Shown: in pieces, positions 51,825-59,423 of the stretch
Numbering within the stretch: position 1 is the stretch's first letter
How the letters are laid out: each line of letters begins with the position of its first letter
DNA from: Faecalibacterium hattorii
GTDB lineage: Bacteria > Bacillota > Clostridia > Oscillospirales > Ruminococcaceae
Assembly (NCBI RefSeq): GCF_003287455.1
Contig: NZ_PRLC01000009.1
Span: 60,027-124,026, forward strand
DNA: 64,000 nucleotides
Direction: 5' to 3'
The notes under the pieces: generated by a model
The model's input: only the letters and a program-made list of their open reading frames with translations
Databases searched by the model: none
What the model was told of the DNA's origin: nothing
Translations under genes and position numbers: made by a program

Positions 51825-51910
51825 TTCCTCGGTCTAGCCGGGTACTCGTAACCAATCCTGACCGGCAGTTGCCGTGTTGGTTCTCAAAAACTGTTTTACG
51901 AACACCCAGC
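51825..51910 (+). repeat. 86-bp repeat, copy 2 (inverted relative to 13434-13519)
   Basis: Reverse complement identity with the copy at 13.4 kb is 79 of 86 positions with no gaps. It contains the 13-mer GTAACCAATCCTG at 51848, also present upstream of the serine recombinase. It lies between the broken hydrolase gene and the end of kdpE. Confidence 0.85.
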
Positions 51911-51998
51911 ATCGGGGAACTCCCTGTTGTACATATCGCTGTTGTCTGCGGCTTTTGGCAGGGTGCGTCCTATTCAAGGACGCATCCTGTTTTTTTTA

Positions 51999-52709
51999 CT
52001 ATGCTTCATCATTTTCTGCGCGCAGCATCCGGTATCCGACACCAACATGGGTCTGAATCAGATGCGGCGCATCCGGGCATCGTTCCAATTTTTTGCGCAG
52101 GGATGCCATGTAAACTCGCAAGGAAGCAATGTCATTTTCCTGCGTACTGCCCCATACTTTCTGCGTGAGGGAGGTATGCGTCAGCACTTTGCCCACATTA
52201 TGCGCCAGCACACACAGCAGCTTGTACTCGATGGGGGTCAAATGCAATTCATTCTCGCTCAGCCAGACGCAGCCTGCCGAGAAGTCGATCTTCAAAGGAC
52301 CATTGACAAAAACCGGGCTGTTTATGCCGTCAGAAGCCAGCAGATTCAATCGGCGCTGCGTTACACGCAGTCTTGCCAGCAGCTCATCCACGGAAAACGG
52401 CTTTGTCAGATAATCGTCTGCGCCATTGTCCAGTGCTTCGATCTTATCAGAATCTTCGCTCCGGGCACTCAGGACGATGATGGGCAGGTTCGACCATGTG
52501 CGGACGCTGCGGATGACCTCGATGCCGTCTATATCGGGCAGCCCAAGATCCAGCAGCATGATGTCCGGATTGTGGCTGGTAGTCATCATGATCGCCGTTT
52601 CCCCATTGGAAGCAGTCAGATATTTATAGCCGTGGGTTTTCAGGGTCGTTGTGATCAGACACCGTACAGGAACATCATCCTCTACGACCAGAATGGTCGG
52701 CTTATTCAT
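51999..52709 (-). CDS. kdpE: KdpE-like response regulator
   Basis: A 236-aa OmpR-family regulator. The receiver has VVEDDVPVRCLITTTL, the phosphoacceptor Asp in IMLLDLGLPDIDGIEVI and the Lys in YLTKPFSVDELLARL. The winged helix has LHLTPIEYKLLCVLAHNVGK and RVYMASLRKKLERCP, ending with VGVGYRML, a pattern strongly resembling KdpE. It overlaps the kinase gene by 8 bp, so the two are made together. No kdpFABC is in the window; the adjacent potassium genes are Ktr type, so the target is probably that operon. Confidence 0.93.
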   Translation of the reverse strand: MNKPTILVVEDDVPVRCLITTTLKTHGYKYLTASNGETAIMMTTSHNPDIMLLDLGLPDIDGIEVIRSVRTWSNLPIIVLSARSEDSDKIEALDNGADDYLTKPFSVDELLARLRVTQRRLNLLASDGINSPVFVNGPLKIDFSAGCVWLSENELHLTPIEYKLLCVLAHNVGKVLTHTSLTQKVWGSTQENDIASLRVYMASLRKKLERCPDAPHLIQTHVGVGYRMLRAENDEA

Positions 52710-54675
52710 GAATATTCACCTCACTTTGCGGCAATGCAAAGGAAAAGACACTGCCATTGGGAACGTTGTCACGCAGGGTCAATGTTCCGCCGTGAGCCGT
52801 CAGGATCGCACGGCAGAGGGGCAAACCCAGTCCAAGGCTGCGGTGGCTGTCTGCGATGCGGCTCTGCCCGGTATAAAACATCTCGAACACCTGTGCTTTT
52901 GCGCGATCCGGAATGCCGGGACCGTTATCTGCAACGTCCACTACGACCTGATGGTCTTTCCGGTAAGCCGAAATCTGAATAACCGAGCCCACGGGGGTGT
53001 ATTTGACGGCGTTATCCACCAGATTGACAACCACCTGCATGATCAGCCGTGCATCCACATTGACCAAGAGGATCTCGTCCCCATACTGTGTTGTGATGGT
53101 GTGTTCGCAGCTTTTCCGGTTGACATGATGCAGCGCTTCTTCGATCATTTCGTCCATCAGCTGCGGCGAGATCTGCAGATTCATCCGCCCATCTTCAATG
53201 CGGGTGATGGAAAGCAGATTTTCCACCAGACCGATCAGCCATTGCGCATCGTCAAAAATATCGGTGCAGATCTTGTTCCGGGTCTCTGTATCCAGCGTTT
53301 CTCCGTTGGAAAGCAGATTGCTGGCATTGCCGGAAATGGAGGTCAGCGGGGTGCGCAGGTCATGGGAGATCGTGCGCAGCAGGTTTGCCCGCAGTTCTTC
53401 ATTCCTTGCCTGCAATGCAGCTTGCTCTTTTTCCAGCGCGTTTCTGCGATTTTCGATGGCCAGCGCACCTTCGCCCAGAATGGAAAGCAGCACACTGTTT
53501 TCAAAGGCATCCAGCGGTTTTTCGGACAGATCGATCCCGATCACTCCAAACACGCCGCCTCCGGTCCGAAGCGCAAGATAAAGCCCCTTTGCATCCGGGT
53601 AGCTATCCGTGCCTGCGCCGGAACGCTTTTTGTTGGCAAACGTCCAGTTTGCTGCATCCCGTTCTTCCGGTGCAGAAAAGATGTTTTGCACCGTTTTCCC
53701 GTCAACCCAAAAAATCTGTTCTGAACCAAGATCTCCGTTTTGTTCCGGGTAGACGATCAGGCTCCGGTTCAGCAGCTTCATCAACTGGGACGCTGTCTGA
53801 GAGAGGATTTCTTCCTCGCTTTTTGCTCTCTGTAAAAGCTGATTTGTATCAAACAGTATTTTTGTACGGAACGCTGCCTGCGCAGACATTTTTGCATGGT
53901 CTTTCAACCGTGTTGTCAGGGTGCAGGTAATGATTGCAGAGGTCAGCATCAGGGCAAATGTAACCTGATAACCGGGATCATACGCATGGAATGTCAGGCG
54001 CGGTTCCGTCAAGAAAAAATTGTATAGCGCAACACTGGCAATGGAGCCCAGCACACCGCAGGTGTAGCCGCTGGTACACAATGCGGTGAACAGCACCCCC
54101 AGCATATAGAGCATAATAATATTATAGCGTGCAAAGTCCAGTTGTAAGAAAAAGAAGCCGATGAGCGTGATGCAGCTCAGAATGCCTGCGGTGATCAGCA
54201 GATCACGGACAGACGGCAGAAGCGCACGGGTGAACAGCTTCCGTCCTGAACCGTAGCCGTTCTCTGCAGAAGCATCCGGGATGATATAAATATCCAGATT
54301 AGGCGCAGTCATCGTCAATTTTTCAGTCAGTGACGGCCCACTCCAGAAATGGCGGCGATGTACGCTGGAGCGCCCCAGCACGATTTTTGTAATGCCGGAG
54401 ATGCGGGCAAACTCTGCGATCTGCTGCGGAATGTCATCCCCGTAGATCGTAGAAATGTCGGCACCTGCCTGCTCTGCCATACGAATGTGCTGCTGCAAGC
54501 GCCGACAGTCTTCTTTTCCCATCTGATCCGAATCCGGAGTCCGGACATACAGAGCTGTAAAGGTCCCGCCGAATGCCTTTGCCATCGTTGCCGCCGTCCG
54601 CACGATCTTTGCATTGGAGGGAGAGGACGACAGACACGCCAGAATATGTTCAGTGGGTTGGTCGTTCTGATTCAT
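52702..54675 (-). CDS. KdpD-type sensor histidine kinase lacking the N-terminal sensor domain
   Basis: A 657-aa histidine kinase. Residues about 10-130 are a UspA-like nucleotide-binding domain (HILACLSSSPSNAKIVRTAA, FGGTFTALYVRT, ITKIVLGRSSVHRRHFW). Four helices follow (DUF4118, including GVLFTALCTSGYTCGVLGSI), then a GAF-like segment, the H-box TISHDLRTPLTSISGNASN near residue 430 and the ATPase with DNAVKYTPVGS and VADNGPGIP. Canonical KdpD (about 890 aa) starts with a roughly 200-aa KdpD sensor domain with a Walker-like GKTYAML motif; it is absent here. ATG is preferred to a GTG 9 bp upstream because AGGTG lies 7 nt from it. Confidence 0.9.
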   Translation of the reverse strand: MNQNDQPTEHILACLSSSPSNAKIVRTAATMAKAFGGTFTALYVRTPDSDQMGKEDCRRLQQHIRMAEQAGADISTIYGDDIPQQIAEFARISGITKIVLGRSSVHRRHFWSGPSLTEKLTMTAPNLDIYIIPDASAENGYGSGRKLFTRALLPSVRDLLITAGILSCITLIGFFFLQLDFARYNIIMLYMLGVLFTALCTSGYTCGVLGSIASVALYNFFLTEPRLTFHAYDPGYQVTFALMLTSAIITCTLTTRLKDHAKMSAQAAFRTKILFDTNQLLQRAKSEEEILSQTASQLMKLLNRSLIVYPEQNGDLGSEQIFWVDGKTVQNIFSAPEERDAANWTFANKKRSGAGTDSYPDAKGLYLALRTGGGVFGVIGIDLSEKPLDAFENSVLLSILGEGALAIENRRNALEKEQAALQARNEELRANLLRTISHDLRTPLTSISGNASNLLSNGETLDTETRNKICTDIFDDAQWLIGLVENLLSITRIEDGRMNLQISPQLMDEMIEEALHHVNRKSCEHTITTQYGDEILLVNVDARLIMQVVVNLVDNAVKYTPVGSVIQISAYRKDHQVVVDVADNGPGIPDRAKAQVFEMFYTGQSRIADSHRSLGLGLPLCRAILTAHGGTLTLRDNVPNGSVFSFALPQSEVNIHE

Positions 54676-54717
54676 AAAGATCACCTGCCTTGCCCACAGT
54701 ATAGCACAATTTGATGG

Positions 54718-54846
54718 TTACGACCACCAGCCGCGTCTTTTTCCTTCCTGTCGAATGATCTCCTTCCGCATGTGATCCAGCGCATCTGCTGCCCAAAAAC
54801 CGCTCAACATGACTCCAAGAACCATCAGCAACAAAACGACATCCAT
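54718..54846 (-). CDS. 42-aa membrane microprotein in the potassium operon
   Basis: A small ORF starting MDVVLLLMVLGVMLSGFWAA then DALDHMRKEIIRQEGKRRGW, ending WS. The first 20 residues form one hydrophobic helix and the rest is basic and amphipathic, so it is a plausible single-pass membrane peptide with a cytoplasmic tail. ATAGGA lies about 8 nt before the ATG, 18 bp after the KtrA stop, and it fills the gap before the kinase. Its size and place recall KdpF, the small stabilising peptide of the Kdp pump, though no sequence match is claimed. It is not in standard length-filtered gene calls. Confidence 0.6.
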   Translation of the reverse strand: MDVVLLLMVLGVMLSGFWAADALDHMRKEIIRQEGKRRGWWS

Positions 54847-54864
54847 ACGATCCGTCCTATCTTT

Positions 54865-55512
54865 TCAGAGCCGGAAACACTTCTGGATCGATGCGTATTT
54901 ACCCAAAACCAGCATACTTTCATCCCGGCACAGCTGCGTATCCGGCGTGATGTTCATATCGAGCTTTCCGTCTTTTTTCAGCGCAAGAATATTGATGTTA
55001 TACTTTTTTCGGATATTGATCTCACCGATCGTACGATCCATCCATTCCGGCGGAATGGTCACTTCCATGATGGCGTGGTCGTCCTGCAGCTCGATGTAAT
55101 CCAGAATGTGTTCGGAGCTGTATCGGATCGCTGCCCACTTTGCCAGCTGCTTTTCCGGGTAGACCACTTCATCCGCACCGTTGCGCAGCAGGAACTTGGC
55201 TTGTACATCCCGCTCTGCACGCGAGACCACAAGCTTTGCCCCCAGCTCCTTGAGCAGCGATGTTGTTTCCAACGAACTCTGAAAATTACCGCCGATGGTT
55301 ACGATACACACATCAAAATTGCCGACACCAAGGGAACGCAGAAAGTATTCGCTGGTGCTGTCACCGATCTGTGCATTCGTCACATAGGAAAGCACGGCGT
55401 TCACACGGTCCTCGTTGCTGTCGATGGCCATGACCTGATGACCCAGCTCATTCAGTTCCTGCGCAATATGGCGGCCAAAACGGCCAAGCCCAATCAAAAG
55501 AATCGATTTCAT
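54865..55512 (-). CDS. ktrA: Potassium uptake regulatory subunit KtrA/TrkA
   Basis: A 215-aa cytosolic gating subunit with an RCK_N Rossmann domain, KSILLIGLGRFGRHIAQELN then HQVMAIDSNEDRVNAV and DVCIVTIGGNFQSSLE, which binds ATP/ADP or NAD. The C-terminal RCK_C domain has EVTIPPEWMDRTIGEINIRK then NINILALKKDGKLDMNITPD. One RCK module of this length is the KtrA arrangement rather than the double-module TrkA. It is 11 bp after the channel gene and followed by a microprotein and KdpDE, making a potassium-responsive operon. Confidence 0.93.
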   Translation of the reverse strand: MKSILLIGLGRFGRHIAQELNELGHQVMAIDSNEDRVNAVLSYVTNAQIGDSTSEYFLRSLGVGNFDVCIVTIGGNFQSSLETTSLLKELGAKLVVSRAERDVQAKFLLRNGADEVVYPEKQLAKWAAIRYSSEHILDYIELQDDHAIMEVTIPPEWMDRTIGEINIRKKYNINILALKKDGKLDMNITPDTQLCRDESMLVLGKYASIQKCFRL

Positions 55513-55523
55513 ACTTGTCTCCT

Positions 55524-56861
55524 TTATCCGATTGCGATTTTCTCCTGCGGCAGACGAGAGTGGGCAGGGCTGCTGCCAAATGCCGCATAGATCAACGTCA
55601 ATCCGCCAACACGTCCCAAAAACATCAGTGCGATCAGCACCCCCTGCGAAAGGATGCCCAACTGCGGCGTGATACCCAATGTCAGACCTACCGTTGCCAC
55701 AGCCGAAGCAGTCTCATACAAACAGACCGACATCGGCAGCTGCTCTGCCGTAGCAATGACAAAGGCTCCGAGGAAGAACAGCGTCAAATACATCCCTGCA
55801 ATGGTGGCAGCATTCTTGACTGCAGAACCATCTATGCGCCGTCCGAAAAATTCCGCATCTTCTCTGCGGCGGAAGGTCGCCCACATATTGGCCAGCAAAA
55901 CGGCAACTGTTGTGGTTTTCATGCCGCCTGCCGTAGAGCCGGGCGAACCGCCCAACAGCATCAGAACCACCATCAATGCCTGTGAAGTGCTGCCCATCGC
56001 AGCAAGATCGGCGGTGTTAAAACCGGCAGTACGGGGGGTGACGGATTGGAACATCGACAATAAAATGCGCTGCCGGGCAGAGCCGGCCGTGAACTCGAAG
56101 CAATAAAAGTACAGCGTCGGCAGTACCAGAAGAAACGCCGTTGTGACAAGGATCACCTTGCTCTGCATCCGGTAACGGTGAAAATCAAGGCGGTATGTAC
56201 AAATGTCCTCCCATGTCAGAAAGCCAAGGCCGCCAAAGACGATCAGGGCCGCGATCACTGTGGTAAGCAATGGGTCACCTGCATACCGTGTCAGCGAAAC
56301 AAATTTTGCACCCTCTGTTCCCAGCAGGTCAAAACCGGCATTGCAGAACGCCGAAATGGAATGAAACAGTGCATACCAGATCCCGCGCAATCCATAATCG
56401 GCACAAAATGTCGGCAGCAGCAGTGCAGCACCGGCCAGTTCAAACAGGGCGGTGATCCGCAGAATAAAGCCTGTCAACCGCACGATGCCGCCCATCTGCG
56501 GGGCAGCGGTGGCTTCCTGCATCGTGCTGCGCTGCTTGAGGGAGATCTTTCGCCCGGAAAGCAGCGCTAAGGCAGCACCCACCGTAATGACGCCCAATCC
56601 TCCGATCTGGATCAGAAGAAGGATCACACTCTGCCCGAATGCCGACCAGTAGCTGCCGGTATCCTGTACCACAAGGCCGGTCACGCAAAGGGCGGAGGTG
56701 GAGGTAAACAGTGCCTCATGGAACGGTGTAACGCACCGCTGCTGTGCAGCGATCGGGAGCATCAGAAGCAATGCGCCCACCAGATCAACTGCCGCAAACC
56801 CTGCAATAATGACCTGAAAAGAAGAAAAACGGTGCTGCCTGTAACGAGGATATTGAATCAT
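55524..56861 (-). CDS. ktrB: Potassium transporter membrane subunit KtrB/TrkH
   Basis: A 445-aa SKT-family ion channel-like transporter. Four repeats of M1-pore-M2 are present, with selectivity filter glycines in blocks such as FTSTSALCVTGLVVQDTGSY, FHSISAFCNAGFDLLG, VTPRTAGFNTADLAAM and ETASAVATVGLTLGITPQ. LMLLGGSPGSTAGGMKTTTV is the gating intramembrane loop. Length suits KtrB. It is the first gene of the operon, with AAAGGAG before the ATG. With KtrA it takes up K+, typically Na+-stimulated. The downstream KdpDE-like pair suggests transcriptional control by potassium or turgor. Confidence 0.94.
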   Translation of the reverse strand: MIQYPRYRQHRFSSFQVIIAGFAAVDLVGALLLMLPIAAQQRCVTPFHEALFTSTSALCVTGLVVQDTGSYWSAFGQSVILLLIQIGGLGVITVGAALALLSGRKISLKQRSTMQEATAAPQMGGIVRLTGFILRITALFELAGAALLLPTFCADYGLRGIWYALFHSISAFCNAGFDLLGTEGAKFVSLTRYAGDPLLTTVIAALIVFGGLGFLTWEDICTYRLDFHRYRMQSKVILVTTAFLLVLPTLYFYCFEFTAGSARQRILLSMFQSVTPRTAGFNTADLAAMGSTSQALMVVLMLLGGSPGSTAGGMKTTTVAVLLANMWATFRRREDAEFFGRRIDGSAVKNAATIAGMYLTLFFLGAFVIATAEQLPMSVCLYETASAVATVGLTLGITPQLGILSQGVLIALMFLGRVGGLTLIYAAFGSSPAHSRLPQEKIAIG

Positions 56862-56992
56862 AAAAGCTCCTTTACCTATCCGTGTGCATAAAGATTAGCA
56901 TGGAATAAATAAAAGAGCTGTAAAGAAAATTATAGAAGTATAAAGATTCCATTAAAATTGATCGGGCAACACCAAATAACAAACGCTGGACA

Positions 56993-57139
56993 TCACCAGC
57001 TCAAAAAAGAGGTAATGTCCAACGCATCCTCGACCCCGGTGCAGTCGATGGAAATTTTTCTCCCATCCCGGAGCAGCAGTTCCACGCACCCGGTGTCCAT
57101 GTTGAAATGGCAAGCTCTTGCATCGTACTTCACGTTCAT
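56993..57139 (-). CDS. Short DUF6061-like protein
   Basis: A 48-aa ORF, MNVKYDARACHFNMDTGCVE then LLLRDGRKISIDCTGVEDAL, ending DITSFLSW. The core FNMDTGCVELxxxDGxxIxIDxxxVE is the pattern of small DUF6061 proteins seen in mobile elements of Faecalibacterium-like genomes. Those are usually longer, so this one may be truncated at its C-terminus. AGGAGG sits only 2 nt from the ATG, which is tight. It lies just left of the conjugative element's attachment site and reads away from it. Confidence 0.5.
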   Translation of the reverse strand: MNVKYDARACHFNMDTGCVELLLRDGRKISIDCTGVEDALDITSFLSW

Positions 57140-57225
57140 GTCCTCCTGAAATCATGTTGTGGCTTATGTCGGTCAATCTATGATTTCGGACTTCATCTTC
57201 CACGGACACCTGCATGGAACTTGTC

Positions 57226-57308
57226 GGGGCAAAGCCCCTCCATCTGCTAACGCAGACCGTTCCGTCGCTTAAAAGCCCCACTGGGGCTTTCATTGCTTCG
57301 CAAACGCT
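57226..57308. repeat. Second repeat family, copy 2
   Basis: Same modules and orientation as the copy at 50.8 kb: CCCCTCCATCTGCTAACGCA, GACCG, CGCTTAAAAGCCCC and ACTGGGGCTTTCATTGCTTC. It lies about 70 bp left of the tRNA-Pro fragment, on the chromosomal side. Confidence 0.75.
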
Positions 57309-57376
57309 AATTTTCCGAAGAAAACAAATAATCCGAACCCATCTCCTATCGGAAACAAGTTCGGATTGTTTTTGTT

Positions 57377-57422
57377 TGGTCCGAGTGGCGAGAATCGAAC
57401 TCACGGCCTCTTGAACCCCATT
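57377..57422 (-). other. Attachment site: 3' half of tRNA-Pro(GGG)
   Basis: On the minus strand the segment reads from the anticodon loop (ATGGGGT) through stem TCAAG, T-arm GTGAG TTCGATT CTCGC and acceptor CACTCGG, discriminator A, to an encoded CCA. The 5' half that should pair (CCGAGTG...) is missing. A terminator-like inverted repeat AATCCGAAC/GTTCGGATT lies just beyond the CCA end. This is the normal scar left when a tyrosine integrase inserts an element at a tRNA 3' half; the intact tRNA is expected at the other end. Confidence 0.8.
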
Positions 57423-57600
57423 GTGCTTCTCTCGAAAACACAATGTACAATCCGATACTGCCTAGACTCAGTATCGTTAAATTTCAAATGTATTATACCA
57501 TTCTGTTTCATTGGATGTCAAGACGTTTCATTCCTTTTGTGGTCAAATTGTGGTCAAACGACCCCGACAAATGACCTTTCTCCCACAGCTAAGTTACATC
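57423..57600. other. Left terminal region of the conjugative element
   Basis: No ORF. It contains stem-loops ATTGTG/CACAAT immediately next to the tRNA fragment and CGATACTG/CAGTATCG, then the direct repeat GTGGTCAAA-TT-GTGGTCAAA near 57540, which look like integrase or excisionase binding sites, and an outward promoter. Confidence 0.5.
57492..57521 (-). promoter_or_regulatory. Outward-facing consensus promoter at the element end
   Basis: On the minus strand perfect TTGACA and perfect TATAAT are 18 bp apart, directed out through the attachment site into the chromosome. Confidence 0.7.
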
Positions 57601-57640
57601 GCGCAATTTCGATTTTCACCAATCGAAGTTGCGCTTTTTG
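57601..57640 (+). terminator. Terminator in the repA leader
   Basis: GCGCAATTTCGATT pairs with AATCGAAGTTGCGC (14 bp, one G-T) around TTCACC, followed by TTTTT. It lies 37 bp before the leader-peptide start, so it either insulates the element from incoming transcription or attenuates repA. Confidence 0.85.
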
Positions 57641-57676
57641 TTTGCACGAATTATCTATAAGGAGGATTTGTCAACC

Positions 57677-57724
57677 ATGTCAATGAACCATCGTTGTTTT
57701 TTCATCCTTGACAGAATTGTATGA
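57677..57724 (+). CDS. 15-aa leader peptide coupled to the replication initiator
   Basis: ATG with AAGGAGG upstream opens MSMNHRCFFILDRIV and stops at TGA, whose first two bases are shared with the initiator ATG (ATGA). The initiator itself has no ribosome site, so it should be translated only by ribosomes finishing this peptide. The peptide is probably not functional as a protein but acts as a translational coupler. Confidence 0.6.
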   Translation: MSMNHRCFFILDRIV

Positions 57725-58590
57725 CCCTTGACTACTTTTACGGACAGGCCGGAGAACTCTTTTCGTTCTTCCGCATTCCAAAGGCTCTTTTTCAGGAGCA
57801 GCGGTTTCAAGATCTGTCAACCGATGCCAAAACTCTGTACGGCATCCTGCTTGACCGCATGAGCCTTTCTGTTAAAAATGAATGGTTTGACAAAAAAGGT
57901 CGCGTGTTCATCATCTTCACGATTGAGGATGTCAAGAGGACTTTGCGTTGCGCAGACAACAAAGCGACCCGACTGCTTCGGGAACTTGAAAAATTTGGTT
58001 TGATTGAACGAAAACGTCGAGGGCAAGGAAAGCCATGTTTGGTGTATGTGAAAAACTTTTCGTCAGAATCTTCAAAGGAGAGTGTCAAGAATCGTGATAA
58101 TGACGATTCTTGTGGCTCTAAAACCGCTTGTCAAGACCCGGTAAAATCACGAGGTATTAAGAAGAAAGAGACTAAAACAGAGATGAATAATACGAATCTT
58201 ATCCTTTCCGACGAATCGGAGAAGATGAAGAATCGCGAACTGCTCGAAGAATATTTTTCATGCTCTTTGGAGGTGGACCTTCTGCTCCGGCTTTACCCGG
58301 ATGATGAAGATACCCTCTACCAAATCGTGAATTTGCTGGTGGATACCTGTGCCACCAACCGCAAGCTGCTGCACATTGCCGGGGATGATAAGCCCGCCGA
58401 GGTAGTACGCAGCCGGTTTATGAAGCTGAACGCCGACCATATCCGCTTTGTGCTGAAGTGCCTTGCAGAGAACAGCAATCCGATTCGTAACATGAAACAA
58501 TATCTGCTCGCTTCTCTGTACAACGCACCCACCACGATGCAGCTTTCCTATCAGAACCAAACCAACCACGACTTAGCGAATCGGAGGTGA
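57721..58590 (+). CDS. Replication initiator protein A (RepA_N family)
   Basis: A 289-aa initiator of the RepA_N family found on plasmids and in conjugative elements that replicate when excised. The N-terminal winged-helix region is FSFFRIPKALFQEQRFQDLS, TDAKTLYGILLDRMSLSVKN and IFTIEDVKRTLRCADNKATR. A charged linker (120-165) leads to a C-terminal DUF6017-like domain, with NRELLEEYFSCSLEVDLLLR and FVLKCLAENSNPIRNMKQYL. Translation depends on the upstream leader peptide. Its stop overlaps the parA start as TGATG, so initiator and partition genes form one unit. Confidence 0.9.
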   Translation: MTLDYFYGQAGELFSFFRIPKALFQEQRFQDLSTDAKTLYGILLDRMSLSVKNEWFDKKGRVFIIFTIEDVKRTLRCADNKATRLLRELEKFGLIERKRRGQGKPCLVYVKNFSSESSKESVKNRDNDDSCGSKTACQDPVKSRGIKKKETKTEMNNTNLILSDESEKMKNRELLEEYFSCSLEVDLLLRLYPDDEDTLYQIVNLLVDTCATNRKLLHIAGDDKPAEVVRSRFMKLNADHIRFVLKCLAENSNPIRNMKQYLLASLYNAPTTMQLSYQNQTNHDLANRR

Positions 58591-59423
58591 TGAGAATTTC
58601 AAAAAAAGCAACCACAATAGCCATCGTCAACCAGAAAGGCGGCACCGGCAAGACCACGACCTGTGAAAATCTAGGCATCGGTCTGGCGATGGAGGGCAAG
58701 AAGGTCCTGTTGGTGGACGCTGACCCGCAGGGCAGCTTGACCATCAGCATGGGCTGGCAGCAGCCCGATGAACTGCCCACAACCCTTTCCACCTTGATGG
58801 CAAAAGCCATGGACGATCAGAGTATTCCGCCCGGTGAAGGCATCCTGCACCATGCAGAGGGCGTTGACCTGATCCCTGCTAACATCGAACTGGCAGGGCT
58901 GGAAGTGTCTCTCGTCAACTGCATGAACCGGGAAAAGATGTTGAAACAGGTGCTGGACAGTGCCAAACGGGAGTACGATTTTATTCTGCTGGACTGCACT
59001 CCTTCCCTTGGGATGCTGACCGTCAATGCCTTGGCAGCGGCAGACACCACCCTGATTCCCGTGCAGGCGCAGTACCTGTCTGCGAAAGGTCTGGAACAGC
59101 TTTTGCAGACGGTGCAGAAGGTCCGGCGGCAGATCAACCCGAAATTGAAAATCGAGGGAATCCTGCTGACTATGACCGACAGCCGCACCAACTACGGGCA
59201 ACAAATCGACAACCTGATTCGGGGTGCTTACGGCAGCAAGATCAAGGTGTTCGACCAGACCATTCCCCGGTCTGTCCGTGCTGCGGAAATCAGTGCAGTG
59301 GGCAAAAGCATTTTCCAGCACGATCCCAAAGGTAAGGTGGCAGAAGCCTACCAATCTCTGACGAAGGAGGTGCTGGCGAATGCCGAAAAGCAGCTTAAGC
59401 GTGTCGCTGAAAGGGGCAGATGA
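58590..59423 (+). CDS. parA: ParA family partition ATPase
   Basis: A 277-aa ParA/Soj ATPase for segregation of the circular element. The deviant Walker A is VNQKGGTGKTTTCENLGIGL, Walker A' is VLLVDADPQGSLTISMG and Walker B is YDFILLDCTPSLGMLTVNAL. ATP-dependent non-specific DNA binding is expected from RRQINPKLKIEGILLTMTD and the basic C-terminus. ATG is chosen over the GTG three bases upstream, since it overlaps the repA stop. The 3' end overlaps parB by 44 bp in another frame. Partition genes in a conjugative element suggest it spends time as a replicating circle. Confidence 0.93.
   Translation: MRISKKATTIAIVNQKGGTGKTTTCENLGIGLAMEGKKVLLVDADPQGSLTISMGWQQPDELPTTLSTLMAKAMDDQSIPPGEGILHHAEGVDLIPANIELAGLEVSLVNCMNREKMLKQVLDSAKREYDFILLDCTPSLGMLTVNALAAADTTLIPVQAQYLSAKGLEQLLQTVQKVRRQINPKLKIEGILLTMTDSRTNYGQQIDNLIRGAYGSKIKVFDQTIPRSVRAAEISAVGKSIFQHDPKGKVAEAYQSLTKEVLANAEKQLKRVAERGR

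Noticed and set aside
56952..57443. 163-codon minus-strand frame over the attachment site
   Set aside because: It runs through the tRNA-Pro fragment and repeat; the DUF6061-like ORF in another frame is the better candidate.
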